A DNA stretch of 64,000 nt from Phocaeicola plebeius DSM 17135 (GTDB lineage Bacteria > Bacteroidota > Bacteroidia > Bacteroidales > Bacteroidaceae). A program made the translations under genes and the position numbers. The notes below the pieces were generated by a model. That model did not search any database and was not told the DNA's origin. It worked only from the letters and a program-made list of their open reading frames with translations. The stretch is from NCBI RefSeq assembly GCF_000187895.1, contig NZ_DS990133.1, positions 414,535-478,534 on the forward strand. The letters are read 5' to 3'. Shown here one piece after another: positions 54,101 to 61,734 of the stretch. How positions within the stretch are numbered: the stretch's first letter is position 1; every line of letters starts with the position of its first letter.

Positions 54101-54453
54101 TGCCTGGCGAAGAAAAGATTACCAACATTCCTGTTATCCCTAGTGCACGCGATAACCAGAAATACAGTAACCTGAATTATGCATATAATGCTTATAACTA
54201 TTCTGATGCACGAATTGCAGACGGAGGATTTATTCGTATGAAAGAAATCTCACTAACCTACGATTTCCCTAAAGCATTATTGGGTAGTCAGAATATTCTG
54301 AAAACGTTATCACTGAAAGTACAGGCTACAAATCTATTTTTAATTTACTCCGATGACAAACTTAACGGACAAGACCCGGAATTCTTTAACTCCGGTGGAG
54401 TAGCAGCTCCTGTACCTAAACAATTCACATTTACATTAAGAGCAGGATTTTAA
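51115..54453 (+). CDS. SusC/RagA-family TonB-dependent outer-membrane importer
   Basis: TonB-dependent barrel of 1112 aa. A signal peptide (ending NILAQ) is followed by a carboxypeptidase-regulatory-like domain (about 25-100; VAGLVVTAEENEPVVGASVLVVG), the TonB-box-like region EEVVVTGM, the plug (about 118-250; GRSAGVSVQNVSGTFGTAPKIRVRGATSIYGN and ILKDGSATSIYGARAMAGVIVV) and a 22-strand barrel ending in the aromatic FTFTLRAGF. It should import a ligand captured with the SusD partner that follows 20 bp later. The companion HExxH lipoprotein suggests peptide rather than glycan cargo. The operon is visibly A+T-richer than the flanking housekeeping genes, hinting at acquisition. Confidence 0.95.
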   Translation: MKKTILLLGIYLCIAISNILAQTSQVAGLVVTAEENEPVVGASVLVVGTTIGGITDLDGKFTLNNVPSSARSLQISFIGYKTQTLPINRKGVMKVVLESDSEVLEEVVVTGMTKVDKRLFTGAADRLTASDVKLDGMADISRGLEGRSAGVSVQNVSGTFGTAPKIRVRGATSIYGNSKPLWVVDGVIMDDVVEIGANDLSSGDATTLISSAIAGLNSDDIESFQILKDGSATSIYGARAMAGVIVVNTKKGKAGTSRFNYTGEFTTRLKPSYRTFNIMNSQDQMGIYKELQDKGWLNLASTYRAANSGVYGKMYHLINTYDPETGQFALLNNTLNRNAYLRQAEYRNTDWFDLLFSNALMMNHSISMSSGSDKSTSYVSLSAMTDPGWMKGTNVQRYTANLNTTYNIHKDLSITVIANGSYRKQKAPGTIGQSRDAVTGEVSRGFDINPYSYALNTSRTLDPNEYYTRNYADFNIFNELNTNNITLNVVDLKFQGELKWKPIMGLEISALGAVKYSSSSQEHKITEHSNQAMAYRAMDDATMRDNNPWLYTDPDIINSLPFSILPKGGFYNKTDYRMFSYDFRLSASWNKVFGNDNIINLYAGMEANAQDRSNNAFQGWGMQYDNGEIPYFDYNAFKKMREDNSDYYSLTNTKRRTLAYFATGTYSYQGRYSLTGTFRYEGSNRLGKARSARWLPTWNIGVAWNMHEEKFFEKLQPALSHFTLKSSYSLTADAGPADVTNSFVNINSYTPWRPSASVGESGLHIVELENGDLTYEKKHEINVGVDMGFLNNRINMELAWYKRNNYDLIGAVLTQGVGGETRRNANLASMKSHGYEVSLSTQNIVTKDFQWTTDFIFGYSKTKITDLKSQTYLFDLVTGYGQREGYDWGSLFSIPFAGLDEDGFPTFWWNGELIDKTNYGSINFQQIQDVDFLKYEGPRDPTITGSFGNVFKYKGFKLNVFITYSAGNKVRLDPQFSSTYNDLDATPKDFKNRWMLPGEEKITNIPVIPSARDNQKYSNLNYAYNAYNYSDARIADGGFIRMKEISLTYDFPKALLGSQNILKTLSLKVQATNLFLIYSDDKLNGQDPEFFNSGGVAAPVPKQFTFTLRAGF

Positions 54454-54473
54454 CCTTAAATACCTATAGAGTT

Positions 54474-55979
54474 ATGAAAATAAGACATTTACTATTCAAT
54501 ACAGTTCTGTTAGCAACCACCTTCGGAATCTCATCATGTGATGATTTTCTGGACACAATGCCAGACCAAAGAACAGAGCTTGACAATGCAGACAAGGTCC
54601 GTGATATTCTCATCTCTGCTTATCCAGCACAATATCCTATGCTTATGTTCGAATTTATGTCCGACAATTATGATGATAATGGTGATACTTATAGCAGCCC
54701 CAGTAATTTAGTCATAGAATCATACCATTGGCAAGATGCTGTAGAGTCTGACCAGGACTCTCCTAACGGACTTTGGAATGCATGTTATAGCGCCATTGCT
54801 GCAGCCAATCAAGCACTTGAAGCTATCGAGGAGCTAGGAGATACCGAAGAACTACAAGTCTACAAAGGAGAGGCTTTATTATGCAGAGCTTATGGCCACT
54901 TCCTGTTATCCAACATATTCTGCATGGCTTATAACCCTCAAACCGCAGAGTCTACTCTCGGTATACCGTATATCACAGCTCCAGAAAAAACAGTAGGTGT
55001 AGTATATGAAAGAGGAACAATGCAACAAGTGTACGAAATGATTGATGCAGATATTGAAAAAGCTCTTCCTCTAATAAAAAATGCAAGCTTTGATGTACCA
55101 TTGTATCATTTTAACACGAAAGCAGCTTATGCTTTTGCTGCACGCTTCAATCTTTTCTACGGAAAAGATTATGACAAAGTCATAGCTTATGCAACAGAAG
55201 CTGTGGGCAATAATCCAATCTCTGTATTAAGAGATTTAAGCCAGTACGATAAATTTACAACAATGGAAGAATGGACTTATGGATATATAAATAAAGACGA
55301 GCCGGCAAATCTGCTATTACTTCCTACAATATCACGCTATGGAAGAGCTTTTAATCAACGTTATGCTATTACACAGAATATCATGCGCTCCCAGTTAGTA
55401 TGGTCAGAATTTCCCGGAGGCACACAGTTGGAAGTATACAACACAGTTTTCCAATCTAACTATGTCAGCTACATCGTTCCCAAGATGGCCGAACTATTCG
55501 AAATCACAAACCAAATAGCTCAGACAGGATATCCACATATCGTAGTACCAGCCTTTACAACCGACGAAGCACTTTTATGTAGAGCCGAAGCATATATTCT
55601 GAAAAAAGAATATGATAAAGCAGCTACTGATTTATCATATTGGTATGTCAAAAAAGGAATAACTTCTCATACCTCTGATGAGATTGCTGACTTTTATAAG
55701 AACAGTTCACCCGAGACCAATGCAAAACCGCTTAATACAGGAGTTACCTACGATGAGAAACAAACGAATATGCTTCATGCTGTCTTGCATGCACGCCGGG
55801 TTGAAAGCATCCATGAAGGAGGACGATGGATGGATATTAAACGATATGGCTTATCAATCACACATAACATATATGGAAGTGACCCAATCATTCTGACTGC
55901 CGACGATCCACGTAAGGCAATTCAACTACCGATTGATGTACTAGCCGCTCCAGGAGACATGACTCCTAACCCTAGATAA
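54474..55979 (+). CDS. SusD/RagB-family substrate-binding lipoprotein
   Basis: Surface lid protein paired with the preceding SusC channel, 501 aa. It has a lipobox (ISSC, Cys22) followed by DDFLDTMPDQRTELD, the usual SusD opening. Helical TPR-like scaffold (GLWNACYSAIAAANQALEAIEEL; AYGHFLLSNIFCMAYNP) and a C-terminal RRVESIHEGGRWMDIKRYGL segment typical of RagB/SusD. No glycan-enzyme gene is in the operon, so the ligand is more likely peptidic or unknown. Confidence 0.95.
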   Translation: MKIRHLLFNTVLLATTFGISSCDDFLDTMPDQRTELDNADKVRDILISAYPAQYPMLMFEFMSDNYDDNGDTYSSPSNLVIESYHWQDAVESDQDSPNGLWNACYSAIAAANQALEAIEELGDTEELQVYKGEALLCRAYGHFLLSNIFCMAYNPQTAESTLGIPYITAPEKTVGVVYERGTMQQVYEMIDADIEKALPLIKNASFDVPLYHFNTKAAYAFAARFNLFYGKDYDKVIAYATEAVGNNPISVLRDLSQYDKFTTMEEWTYGYINKDEPANLLLLPTISRYGRAFNQRYAITQNIMRSQLVWSEFPGGTQLEVYNTVFQSNYVSYIVPKMAELFEITNQIAQTGYPHIVVPAFTTDEALLCRAEAYILKKEYDKAATDLSYWYVKKGITSHTSDEIADFYKNSSPETNAKPLNTGVTYDEKQTNMLHAVLHARRVESIHEGGRWMDIKRYGLSITHNIYGSDPIILTADDPRKAIQLPIDVLAAPGDMTPNPR

Positions 55980-56011
55980 ATCATAAATATTACACTAATA
56001 AAAACAAGACC

Positions 56012-56923
56012 ATGAAAACAAATATAATTGCATATTTACTATTAGCTTTCCTGACAGGAAACATTATCACTTCTTGTTCTGAGGAAGAGCTGAGTGATGT
56101 CAGTATTTTCGATGAAAGTCTGCAAAGTGAGCCTAACGAACTAGATAAGTGGATTGAAAAAAACTATTTATATGCCTACAACATCGACTTTAAGTACCGA
56201 ATGGAGGATATAGAATCAAGCCTAAGCAATAATCTGGTTCCTATAGACTATCAATTAGCAGTCCAAATGGCACGTATCATCAAACACGTTTGGTTTGAAG
56301 CATACGACGAAGTTGGAGGAATTAATTTTACTCGCCAATATGCACCTAAGGTTATCCACCTGATTGGTTCCAGACAATGGAATCCTAACGGAACTGTTAC
56401 TTTAGGATATGCAGAAGGAGGACTAAAAGTTACACTCGTAGGAGGAAACTGGCTAGAACCTGACAATATTCCATTTATGAATGAAATGTATTTTCAGACT
56501 ATGCACCATGAATTTTCTCACATCTTGCATCAAACAAAAAATTACCCTGTAGAATACAATCAGTTGAGCGAAGGGCACTATTCTCCGTCAGGGTGGAATA
56601 ATAGAACTAATATTGCCCAGTATGCTCCTTATGGTTTCGTAACAGCCTATGGTAGCAGCCAGCCTACAGAAGATATTGCAGAAGTAACAGCATGCTATTT
56701 GACATGGTCGCAAGAACAATGGGACGCACTAGAAGCTGGAACGAAAACCGACGTAGATGGAAATCCTGTTAGTGGAGGATGGGAAATTATCCAACAAAAA
56801 ATTACGATCATGAAGAATTACATGAAAGAAAGTTTTGGGGTAGATATGGATCAGCTAAGAGATGCTATCAACCGAAGATGTGAGGAGATTCAACACATGG
56901 ATTTAAATGAGTTACCTGAATAA
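56012..56923 (+). CDS. Substrate-import-associated zinc metallohydrolase lipoprotein
   Basis: Lipoprotein of 303 aa (lipobox ITSC, Cys22) with a zinc-protease motif HEFSH (His166, Glu167, His170) inside a helix. Glu220/Glu224 in TEDIAEV are candidates for the third ligand. I recognise the family as the HExxH lipoprotein regularly encoded beside SusC/SusD pairs. A likely role is trimming peptides or proteins at the surface before import. It lies 32 bp after the SusD gene and is followed at once by a DUF4302 lipoprotein. Active-site residues look intact. Confidence 0.88.
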   Translation: MKTNIIAYLLLAFLTGNIITSCSEEELSDVSIFDESLQSEPNELDKWIEKNYLYAYNIDFKYRMEDIESSLSNNLVPIDYQLAVQMARIIKHVWFEAYDEVGGINFTRQYAPKVIHLIGSRQWNPNGTVTLGYAEGGLKVTLVGGNWLEPDNIPFMNEMYFQTMHHEFSHILHQTKNYPVEYNQLSEGHYSPSGWNNRTNIAQYAPYGFVTAYGSSQPTEDIAEVTACYLTWSQEQWDALEAGTKTDVDGNPVSGGWEIIQQKITIMKNYMKESFGVDMDQLRDAINRRCEEIQHMDLNELPE

Positions 56924-56949
56924 TAGTGAAACTTACAAATAAAACTCGT

Positions 56950-58206
56950 ATGAAAAAAATATTACCTTATATAGCTTGTTTCTTTATGTTGTTTCTGCAA
57001 GCGTGTAATAACGAAGTAGACGATTTATTCGACACACCTGCACAACAACGAGTTAATGAAGAACTTAAGGCCTGCAAGGAGCTGTTAATTAGCTCCGAGA
57101 ATGGATGGGTAATGGAATATTATCCATCAGCTAACCAATCGTATGGAGGTTATGTCATGATTTTAAAATTTACAGACAAAGATGTTACCGTACAGTCTGA
57201 AATTGCCGCTAACCCTTCAGATGCTGTTACGAGCTTATATTCATTAAAATCTGACATGGGACCTACCTTAAACTTTGATACTTATAATAAATACTTGCAT
57301 TACTTTGCCGACCCAGATAATAATGGGGGAGCCGGATTGGGTAAAGGATATGAAGGTGATTATGAATTTATTATTCAATCACATACAGAAAATGAGATTA
57401 CCTTAAAAGGAAAAAAGACTAAAAACATCATCAAGATGAAACGTATGGAAACAAGCGGAGACGCTTATTTGACAGAAATTATCAAAACACGTACAAACAT
57501 AACTTCCATACAAGGCATTTTAGGGTATAAAGGAGAGGTTAACGGACAAGAAGTTTCTATCACCATACCTTCCGACCGCAGAATGACCATTCAGGTTGGG
57601 ACTGAACAAATTTTTAATGTAGCATATATGTATGGTTTATCGGGTATACAATTTTACCAACCTATAGAAATAGGAGGAAATGAGATATCGGGTCTGGAAT
57701 GGTCTGAAACAAACAACAGTTTTATGTGGAATGAAAACACGCTCGAACAAATACCAGATCCTATTTATCCCAAATATTTAAAATATTTAGGAAACTACAA
57801 TATGAACTATTTCTATGGTCAAACGGAAAGAAACATACCTGTTACATTAATCGCAAAAACATTTAACGGAAGCGAAAAATCATATGAACTGCAAGGCCTT
57901 CCTTTCCCATTACAAGTCAGCTACAATGTAGAACAAGACTGTCTTGAGATTCTTACCTACCAAAAAGACGGTTACTATGTAGCCGTATGGGAAGTAATTG
58001 GTAATGGAACGTTAAGCTGGGCTGGTGGATTAGGCTTAATAGGTAAACTAAAAGAAGGAACTTCAAACGTCTATGAATTCGTAGATAATGGCGTATGGGG
58101 AACTAATATCGCACGTGCGCTCATCCTATGGAGCGCGTCTGGAGAATACAAAGGCTTTGGAGGAGATACGCGCTTTCAATATATCATATTGACTAAAATT
58201 CAATGA
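56950..58206 (+). CDS. DUF4302-family lipoprotein
   Basis: Lipoprotein of 418 aa (lipobox LQAC, Cys19 from ATG 56950). The ATG is preferred over the in-frame GTG at 56926, which would add residues before a clean signal peptide. The N-terminal half is typical of DUF4302: RVNEELKACKELLISSENGWVMEYYPSANQSYGGYVMILKF. The remainder is beta-rich, ending in an aromatic RFQYIILTKIQ. The function is not known to me. The family is regularly found with the HExxH lipoprotein and SusC/SusD, so it may be a surface binding subunit of that importer. Confidence 0.85.
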   Translation: MKKILPYIACFFMLFLQACNNEVDDLFDTPAQQRVNEELKACKELLISSENGWVMEYYPSANQSYGGYVMILKFTDKDVTVQSEIAANPSDAVTSLYSLKSDMGPTLNFDTYNKYLHYFADPDNNGGAGLGKGYEGDYEFIIQSHTENEITLKGKKTKNIIKMKRMETSGDAYLTEIIKTRTNITSIQGILGYKGEVNGQEVSITIPSDRRMTIQVGTEQIFNVAYMYGLSGIQFYQPIEIGGNEISGLEWSETNNSFMWNENTLEQIPDPIYPKYLKYLGNYNMNYFYGQTERNIPVTLIAKTFNGSEKSYELQGLPFPLQVSYNVEQDCLEILTYQKDGYYVAVWEVIGNGTLSWAGGLGLIGKLKEGTSNVYEFVDNGVWGTNIARALILWSASGEYKGFGGDTRFQYIILTKIQ

Positions 58207-58231
58207 ATAACCTTTAATAAATAGTTGGCTT

Positions 58232-59245
58232 ATGAAAAAAATACATATTCTCTGCATTGGTATATTTCTCCTATGCATTACAGGATGTTCTGAAGAAGAA
58301 AGTATTCCTCAGGAATTAAAAGTAATAGAGACTCATGCCGATTTTGATTGTTTTGGCGGGACCGGAACCATTCAATTCACCTCCTCATCTCCTGCTACAG
58401 TAACATCAAATGAAGATTGGTGCAAAGTCAGTCTTGCAGGAAATATCATTACGCTAGAAGTAGAGCCGAACCTAAGTATCAACAGCCGTACCGCTATCGT
58501 TTATCTCAAAACGGAAACGCAAGAAACATTTGTGCCAATTTCTCAACTTGGTGATATTTTATATCATGATTTTCAGAACGTAAGTTTCTCTGGAGAAGGA
58601 GGTGAAATGACATTCCATGTAAAATCAAACCACAATGTCATTTTTGAAAATGTAGATACATCATGGATTACAATTACACAAGAAGAAGATGTAGTTACAA
58701 TTAAAGCAACTCCACTAACAAGAGGTTTACGAGAAAATACCATATTGATAAAAGCAGGAGAGCATCAAATTGCAATTACTTTTAAACAAGTTAATATAAC
58801 AGGTTTGTATGACTGCTTCATCAATGGTGGTACAACTAATTATGGTACCTGTACGATTGAAACTACTGAGAAAGAGAATGTATACCGCGTAACTCCGGAA
58901 GGAAGTGCATTTGACGCACCTTATAATATCATTTATAACAACGGAAAATTATCTATTCCTTTCGGGCAATATTTAGGGAAATATGAAGGTAATCAGCCCT
59001 ATGTCTATTTATGTTCTTATGACAAAGTCGGACGATTGGGCTGGAACTCAAACTCCAGTTATGAAGCAGAATTTAGGTTAGAAAACGACAAAGCTGTCCT
59101 GACTTTTAAAGATAATGGTAGTTGGAGCGGACAACACATAGACGGTTTCTATTATGGTCTATTCAGTAATTTATTAGAAAACGGAGGAACCACCACTGGT
59201 GCCGGAATAGCAGCAATTGTAGATCTTGTATGGATTAGCAAATAA
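58232..59245 (+). CDS. BACON-domain lipoprotein
   Basis: Last gene of the SusC/SusD operon, 337 aa. Lipobox ITGC (Cys19). Two immunoglobulin-like BACON-type repeats follow: about 30-105 (VTSNEDWCKVSLAGNIITLEVEPNLSINSRTAIVYLK) and about 110-188 (FENVDTSWITITQEEDVVTIKATPLTRGLRENTILIKAGEHQ). A C-terminal beta domain (about 190-337) I do not recognise ends in IVDLVWISK. BACON domains are usually stalks or adhesion/binding modules of surface lipoproteins. It probably exposes the C-terminal domain for ligand capture. Confidence 0.85.
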   Translation: MKKIHILCIGIFLLCITGCSEEESIPQELKVIETHADFDCFGGTGTIQFTSSSPATVTSNEDWCKVSLAGNIITLEVEPNLSINSRTAIVYLKTETQETFVPISQLGDILYHDFQNVSFSGEGGEMTFHVKSNHNVIFENVDTSWITITQEEDVVTIKATPLTRGLRENTILIKAGEHQIAITFKQVNITGLYDCFINGGTTNYGTCTIETTEKENVYRVTPEGSAFDAPYNIIYNNGKLSIPFGQYLGKYEGNQPYVYLCSYDKVGRLGWNSNSSYEAEFRLENDKAVLTFKDNGSWSGQHIDGFYYGLFSNLLENGGTTTGAGIAAIVDLVWISK

Positions 59246-59288
59246 AGATTTTAATAACGATTCTAATTATTAGAATCAACCTACTTTA

Positions 59289-59330
59289 ATAAGAGACATT
59301 TGTAGTTTACAAATGCCTCTTATTTTATCT
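59289..59330 (+). terminator. Terminator of the SusC/SusD operon
   Basis: 16-bp stem (ATAAGAGACATTTGTA / TACAAATGCCTCTTAT, one mismatch) with a 3-nt loop and T-rich tail, 43 bp after the BACON gene stop. Confidence 0.85.
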
Positions 59331-59708
59331 TCTTACAAGTAATTCATATAAAAATTAATTACAATGTCACCTCAATGAAGAACACGCGTTATTAACCTAA
59401 ACTTATAAAAGCTTTTTGAAAAAAGTTTCTCAAATATTTTCTTATCACAAAAAAAACTTTTAAATTAATGCCAAATTTCAAAAATAAAGATTATCACAAC
59501 ACACTAACAATAAATAAAATATCAGCAAAACTTAATTCCGAATGATTAAAAAACAACAGCTGTATTTACAACTAATTATTCCTCAATATTTTATAAGCAA
59601 TAAGTCAGGAATATGGTCGTTGTCTTTAATTGTACATTCTAAAGGATGAAGATTTAACATTTTTATTATTTCTTAGCTTATTTGACTTATTATCACCTGT
59701 TCGTACAG
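59331..59708. other. A+T-rich gap without recognisable gene
   Basis: About 380 bp of low-complexity A+T-rich sequence between the SusC/SusD terminator and the decayed reverse-strand remnant. I see no ORF, promoter box, tRNA or repeat array. Base composition changes abruptly to more G+C near 59695, which could mark an old insertion boundary. Confidence 0.6.
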
Positions 59709-60133
59709 TCAGAGTACTTCTTCCGAAAGTTGTTCGGGCTCCTCGTCCGTCACCTTATGTTGGTTGACGCCGGGAAAGTAGTGACGCGCGTAAATCATCT
59801 GTTGCCGGATGTTGCTGGTCGTCACGTACCGCCCAACATTCTATTAATTTATGAGCGTGCTCTAGCGGGTGATAATAAGTCGGTGAGTTGTCCCATCAAG
59901 CCGAAGAGGAACCGGAAATTATTATTTACCAGTTCGTGGTCACCTTCGATGAAGCAGTCCTTGATAAGCGTTCTCATAGCCGATACCTCGTCTTTCTTGG
60001 ATACGGGCATGAACTTGGAGAACTGCGAAAAAGTTGGTTCTGCCATGAGGGCTACATACATCTCCTTTTTACCGCAAAAGGTTTTCCGAACTCCACCATC
60101 AAATAAACCTTGCGCAACTTCTTTTTCTTCCAT
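59709..60133 (-). pseudogene. Decayed remnant, mobile-element or phage-like small genes
   Basis: Reading on the minus strand, a 94-aa frame runs from ATG 60133 to a stop at 59849 (MEEKEVAQGLFDGGVRKTFC... ending SPARARS). A second coding-like frame of 43 aa follows without a start codon (59840-59709; NVGRYVTTSNIRQQMIYARH, then an acidic TDEEPEQLSEEVL end). A third frame bridges them (+1 from the CCC at about 59870, stop at 59755). Such broken but amino-acid-plausible frames suggest decay. The 94-aa part loosely recalls phage tail-assembly chaperones (small, Y-x-x-L...A/L...C-x-x-x-G-D...F pattern). I cannot name the family with confidence. Confidence 0.5.
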
Positions 60134-60343
60134 AAACGTATTTTTTATTTTCCGATAGATATAGGACGGAAAAAAAGAAAGAATGTGGAAAAACGGAAAG
60201 GAAAGTGCGGAAACCCCGTGATGTTTTCCACCATGTGTATATGGGAAAGGGGTACGTTATATTTCTTTAACAATATGAAATAGTGAATTTTGCCTTATTT
60301 TGTGTCCTTTTATGTAGACACACAGAATAATAAGCCTATTTGT

Positions 60344-60859
60344 ATGAATAAATTTACAATAGACATAGACGAAACATTTAAATACCATTATCGTTCGTTA
60401 TGCTTGTACGTGCTGCACTATGTCCATGATACGGATATTGCAGAAGACATCGTACAAGATAGTTTTTCTGCCTTGTGGGAGAAATTAAGTATCAGTGGAG
60501 CCGAGATAGAAAATGTCAAAGCCTACCTTTATACGACTGCCCGCAACCGCAGCCTGGACTATCTGAAGAAGGAGGAGATTTATGATCCGAATCTTTCCCC
60601 TTCTGATTTTGAAGATACGTTGAGCGATGAGGAAGCGGAGGAACGTTCGGTCAGGGAAGCGCGGATGTGGACTGCCATTGATGCCTTGCCCGAACGCTGC
60701 CGGGAGATATTCCTGCTGAACAAACGCGACGGCATGAAATACAGGGAGATAGCCGCCAAGTTCCAGATTTCCGTAAATACGGTGGATAACCACATCAGCA
60801 AGGCGCTCCGACTGATACGGGAAGGGACACAGAAAGTTTACGCATTCTTATTTAACTAA
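60344..60859 (+). CDS. ECF sigma-70 factor (FecI-type)
   Basis: Extracytoplasmic-function sigma factor of 171 aa. Region 2 is TFKYHYRSLCLYVLHYVHDTDIAEDIVQDSFSALWEKL (about 10-47) with YLYTTARNRSLDYL. Region 4 is LPERCREIFLLNKRDGMKYREIAAKFQISVNTVDNHISKALRLIRE (about 110-160). The ATG at 60344 (MNKFTIDIDETF) is favoured over an in-frame start 54 bp upstream. It is followed by a FecR anti-sigma gene and an STN-bearing TonB receptor, the standard cell-surface signalling order, so it should transcribe genes once that receptor senses its ligand. Confidence 0.93.
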   Translation: MNKFTIDIDETFKYHYRSLCLYVLHYVHDTDIAEDIVQDSFSALWEKLSISGAEIENVKAYLYTTARNRSLDYLKKEEIYDPNLSPSDFEDTLSDEEAEERSVREARMWTAIDALPERCREIFLLNKRDGMKYREIAAKFQISVNTVDNHISKALRLIREGTQKVYAFLFN

Positions 60860-60930
60860 TATTCACAAATTCCGCATAGTGAATTTGTCTGTAATCCCAG
60901 TCATTAATACGAAAACCAAAATAAAAGAGT

Positions 60931-61734
60931 ATGAGAACCACGGATGAAAAATGCCTTCATTTTGTCTTGCGCCACTATCAGAAGAACAAGTTGGATACGC
61001 AAAAAGCATTGAAGGCTTTCAAAGAGAAATACCAGATAACGGAACAGGAACGGAAATCCTTCCGCTTGTGGTGGATACTTCCCGGTATGGCGGCAGCCAT
61101 TCTGGTCGCAGTCCTTATTTATCCCCGCTTCCGGGAAAACGGAGCATGGAAGGAGGTAACGGCTTACTCGCACCCCGTGGATTATATGCTTCCGGACAGT
61201 TCCTCCATAACCCTGTTCCCGCATTCTTCCGTCCGTTTCCACGCAAAAGATTACCGGAAATCCAGCCGCAAAGTTCACATGGAAGGAAAAGTCGCGTTTT
61301 CTGTCAAGCATGACAATGCCCACCCGTTTACGGTAGAAGGGAAACTGTCCCAAGTCAGGGTATTGGGTACTGTCTTTACCGTCGATGAGAGCCGTGCAGA
61401 CACAGCTATCGTGCAAGTCACATCGGGAAAGGTGCAGTTCTCAGCAATCGGGCAACCGGACGTTGTGATACTGACCGGAGGCATGGCAGCGCAAGTGACG
61501 GAAGAACAACCGGACGTACAGGTAATCAAAGAACGGAAAGCGGGCAGCTTTATTTTCGACAACGCCCCACTTCCAAAGGTACTTGAGGAATTGTCCCGAT
61601 ATTATAAAGTCAAACTATCCGCAAGCAATGAGAATAAACGCCTGACGGCCAGCTTCAAGAACAAAAGCCTTGATGAAATAATCAGGTTTATAGAGAAAGT
61701 GTTGAATGTAAAGATAGAAAAAGTAAAACAATGA
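60931..61734 (+). CDS. FecR-family anti-sigma factor
   Basis: Inner-membrane signal relay of 267 aa: a cytoplasmic N-terminal part (about 1-45) that would hold the sigma factor, one transmembrane helix (about 46-66, WWILPGMAAAILVAVLIY), a periplasmic FecR domain (about 75-185; LPDSSSITLFPHSSVRFHAKDY, VHMEGKVAFSVKHD, VRVLGTVFTVDESRADTAIVQVTSGKVQ) and a C-terminal DUF4974 domain (FIFDNAPLPKVLEELSRYYKVKLSASN). Its stop overlaps the receptor start by 4 bp (ATGA), so they are translationally coupled. Confidence 0.93.
   Translation: MRTTDEKCLHFVLRHYQKNKLDTQKALKAFKEKYQITEQERKSFRLWWILPGMAAAILVAVLIYPRFRENGAWKEVTAYSHPVDYMLPDSSSITLFPHSSVRFHAKDYRKSSRKVHMEGKVAFSVKHDNAHPFTVEGKLSQVRVLGTVFTVDESRADTAIVQVTSGKVQFSAIGQPDVVILTGGMAAQVTEEQPDVQVIKERKAGSFIFDNAPLPKVLEELSRYYKVKLSASNENKRLTASFKNKSLDEIIRFIEKVLNVKIEKVKQ

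Noticed and set aside
59841..59880. Programmed -1 frameshift in the remnant
   Set aside because: The -1 frame hits a stop (tag) almost at once; only +1 stays open, and no slippery heptamer was seen.
59682..60158. Plus-strand 158-aa frame over the decayed remnant
   Set aside because: The minus-strand peptides look more protein-like; the plus frame has no recognisable feature.
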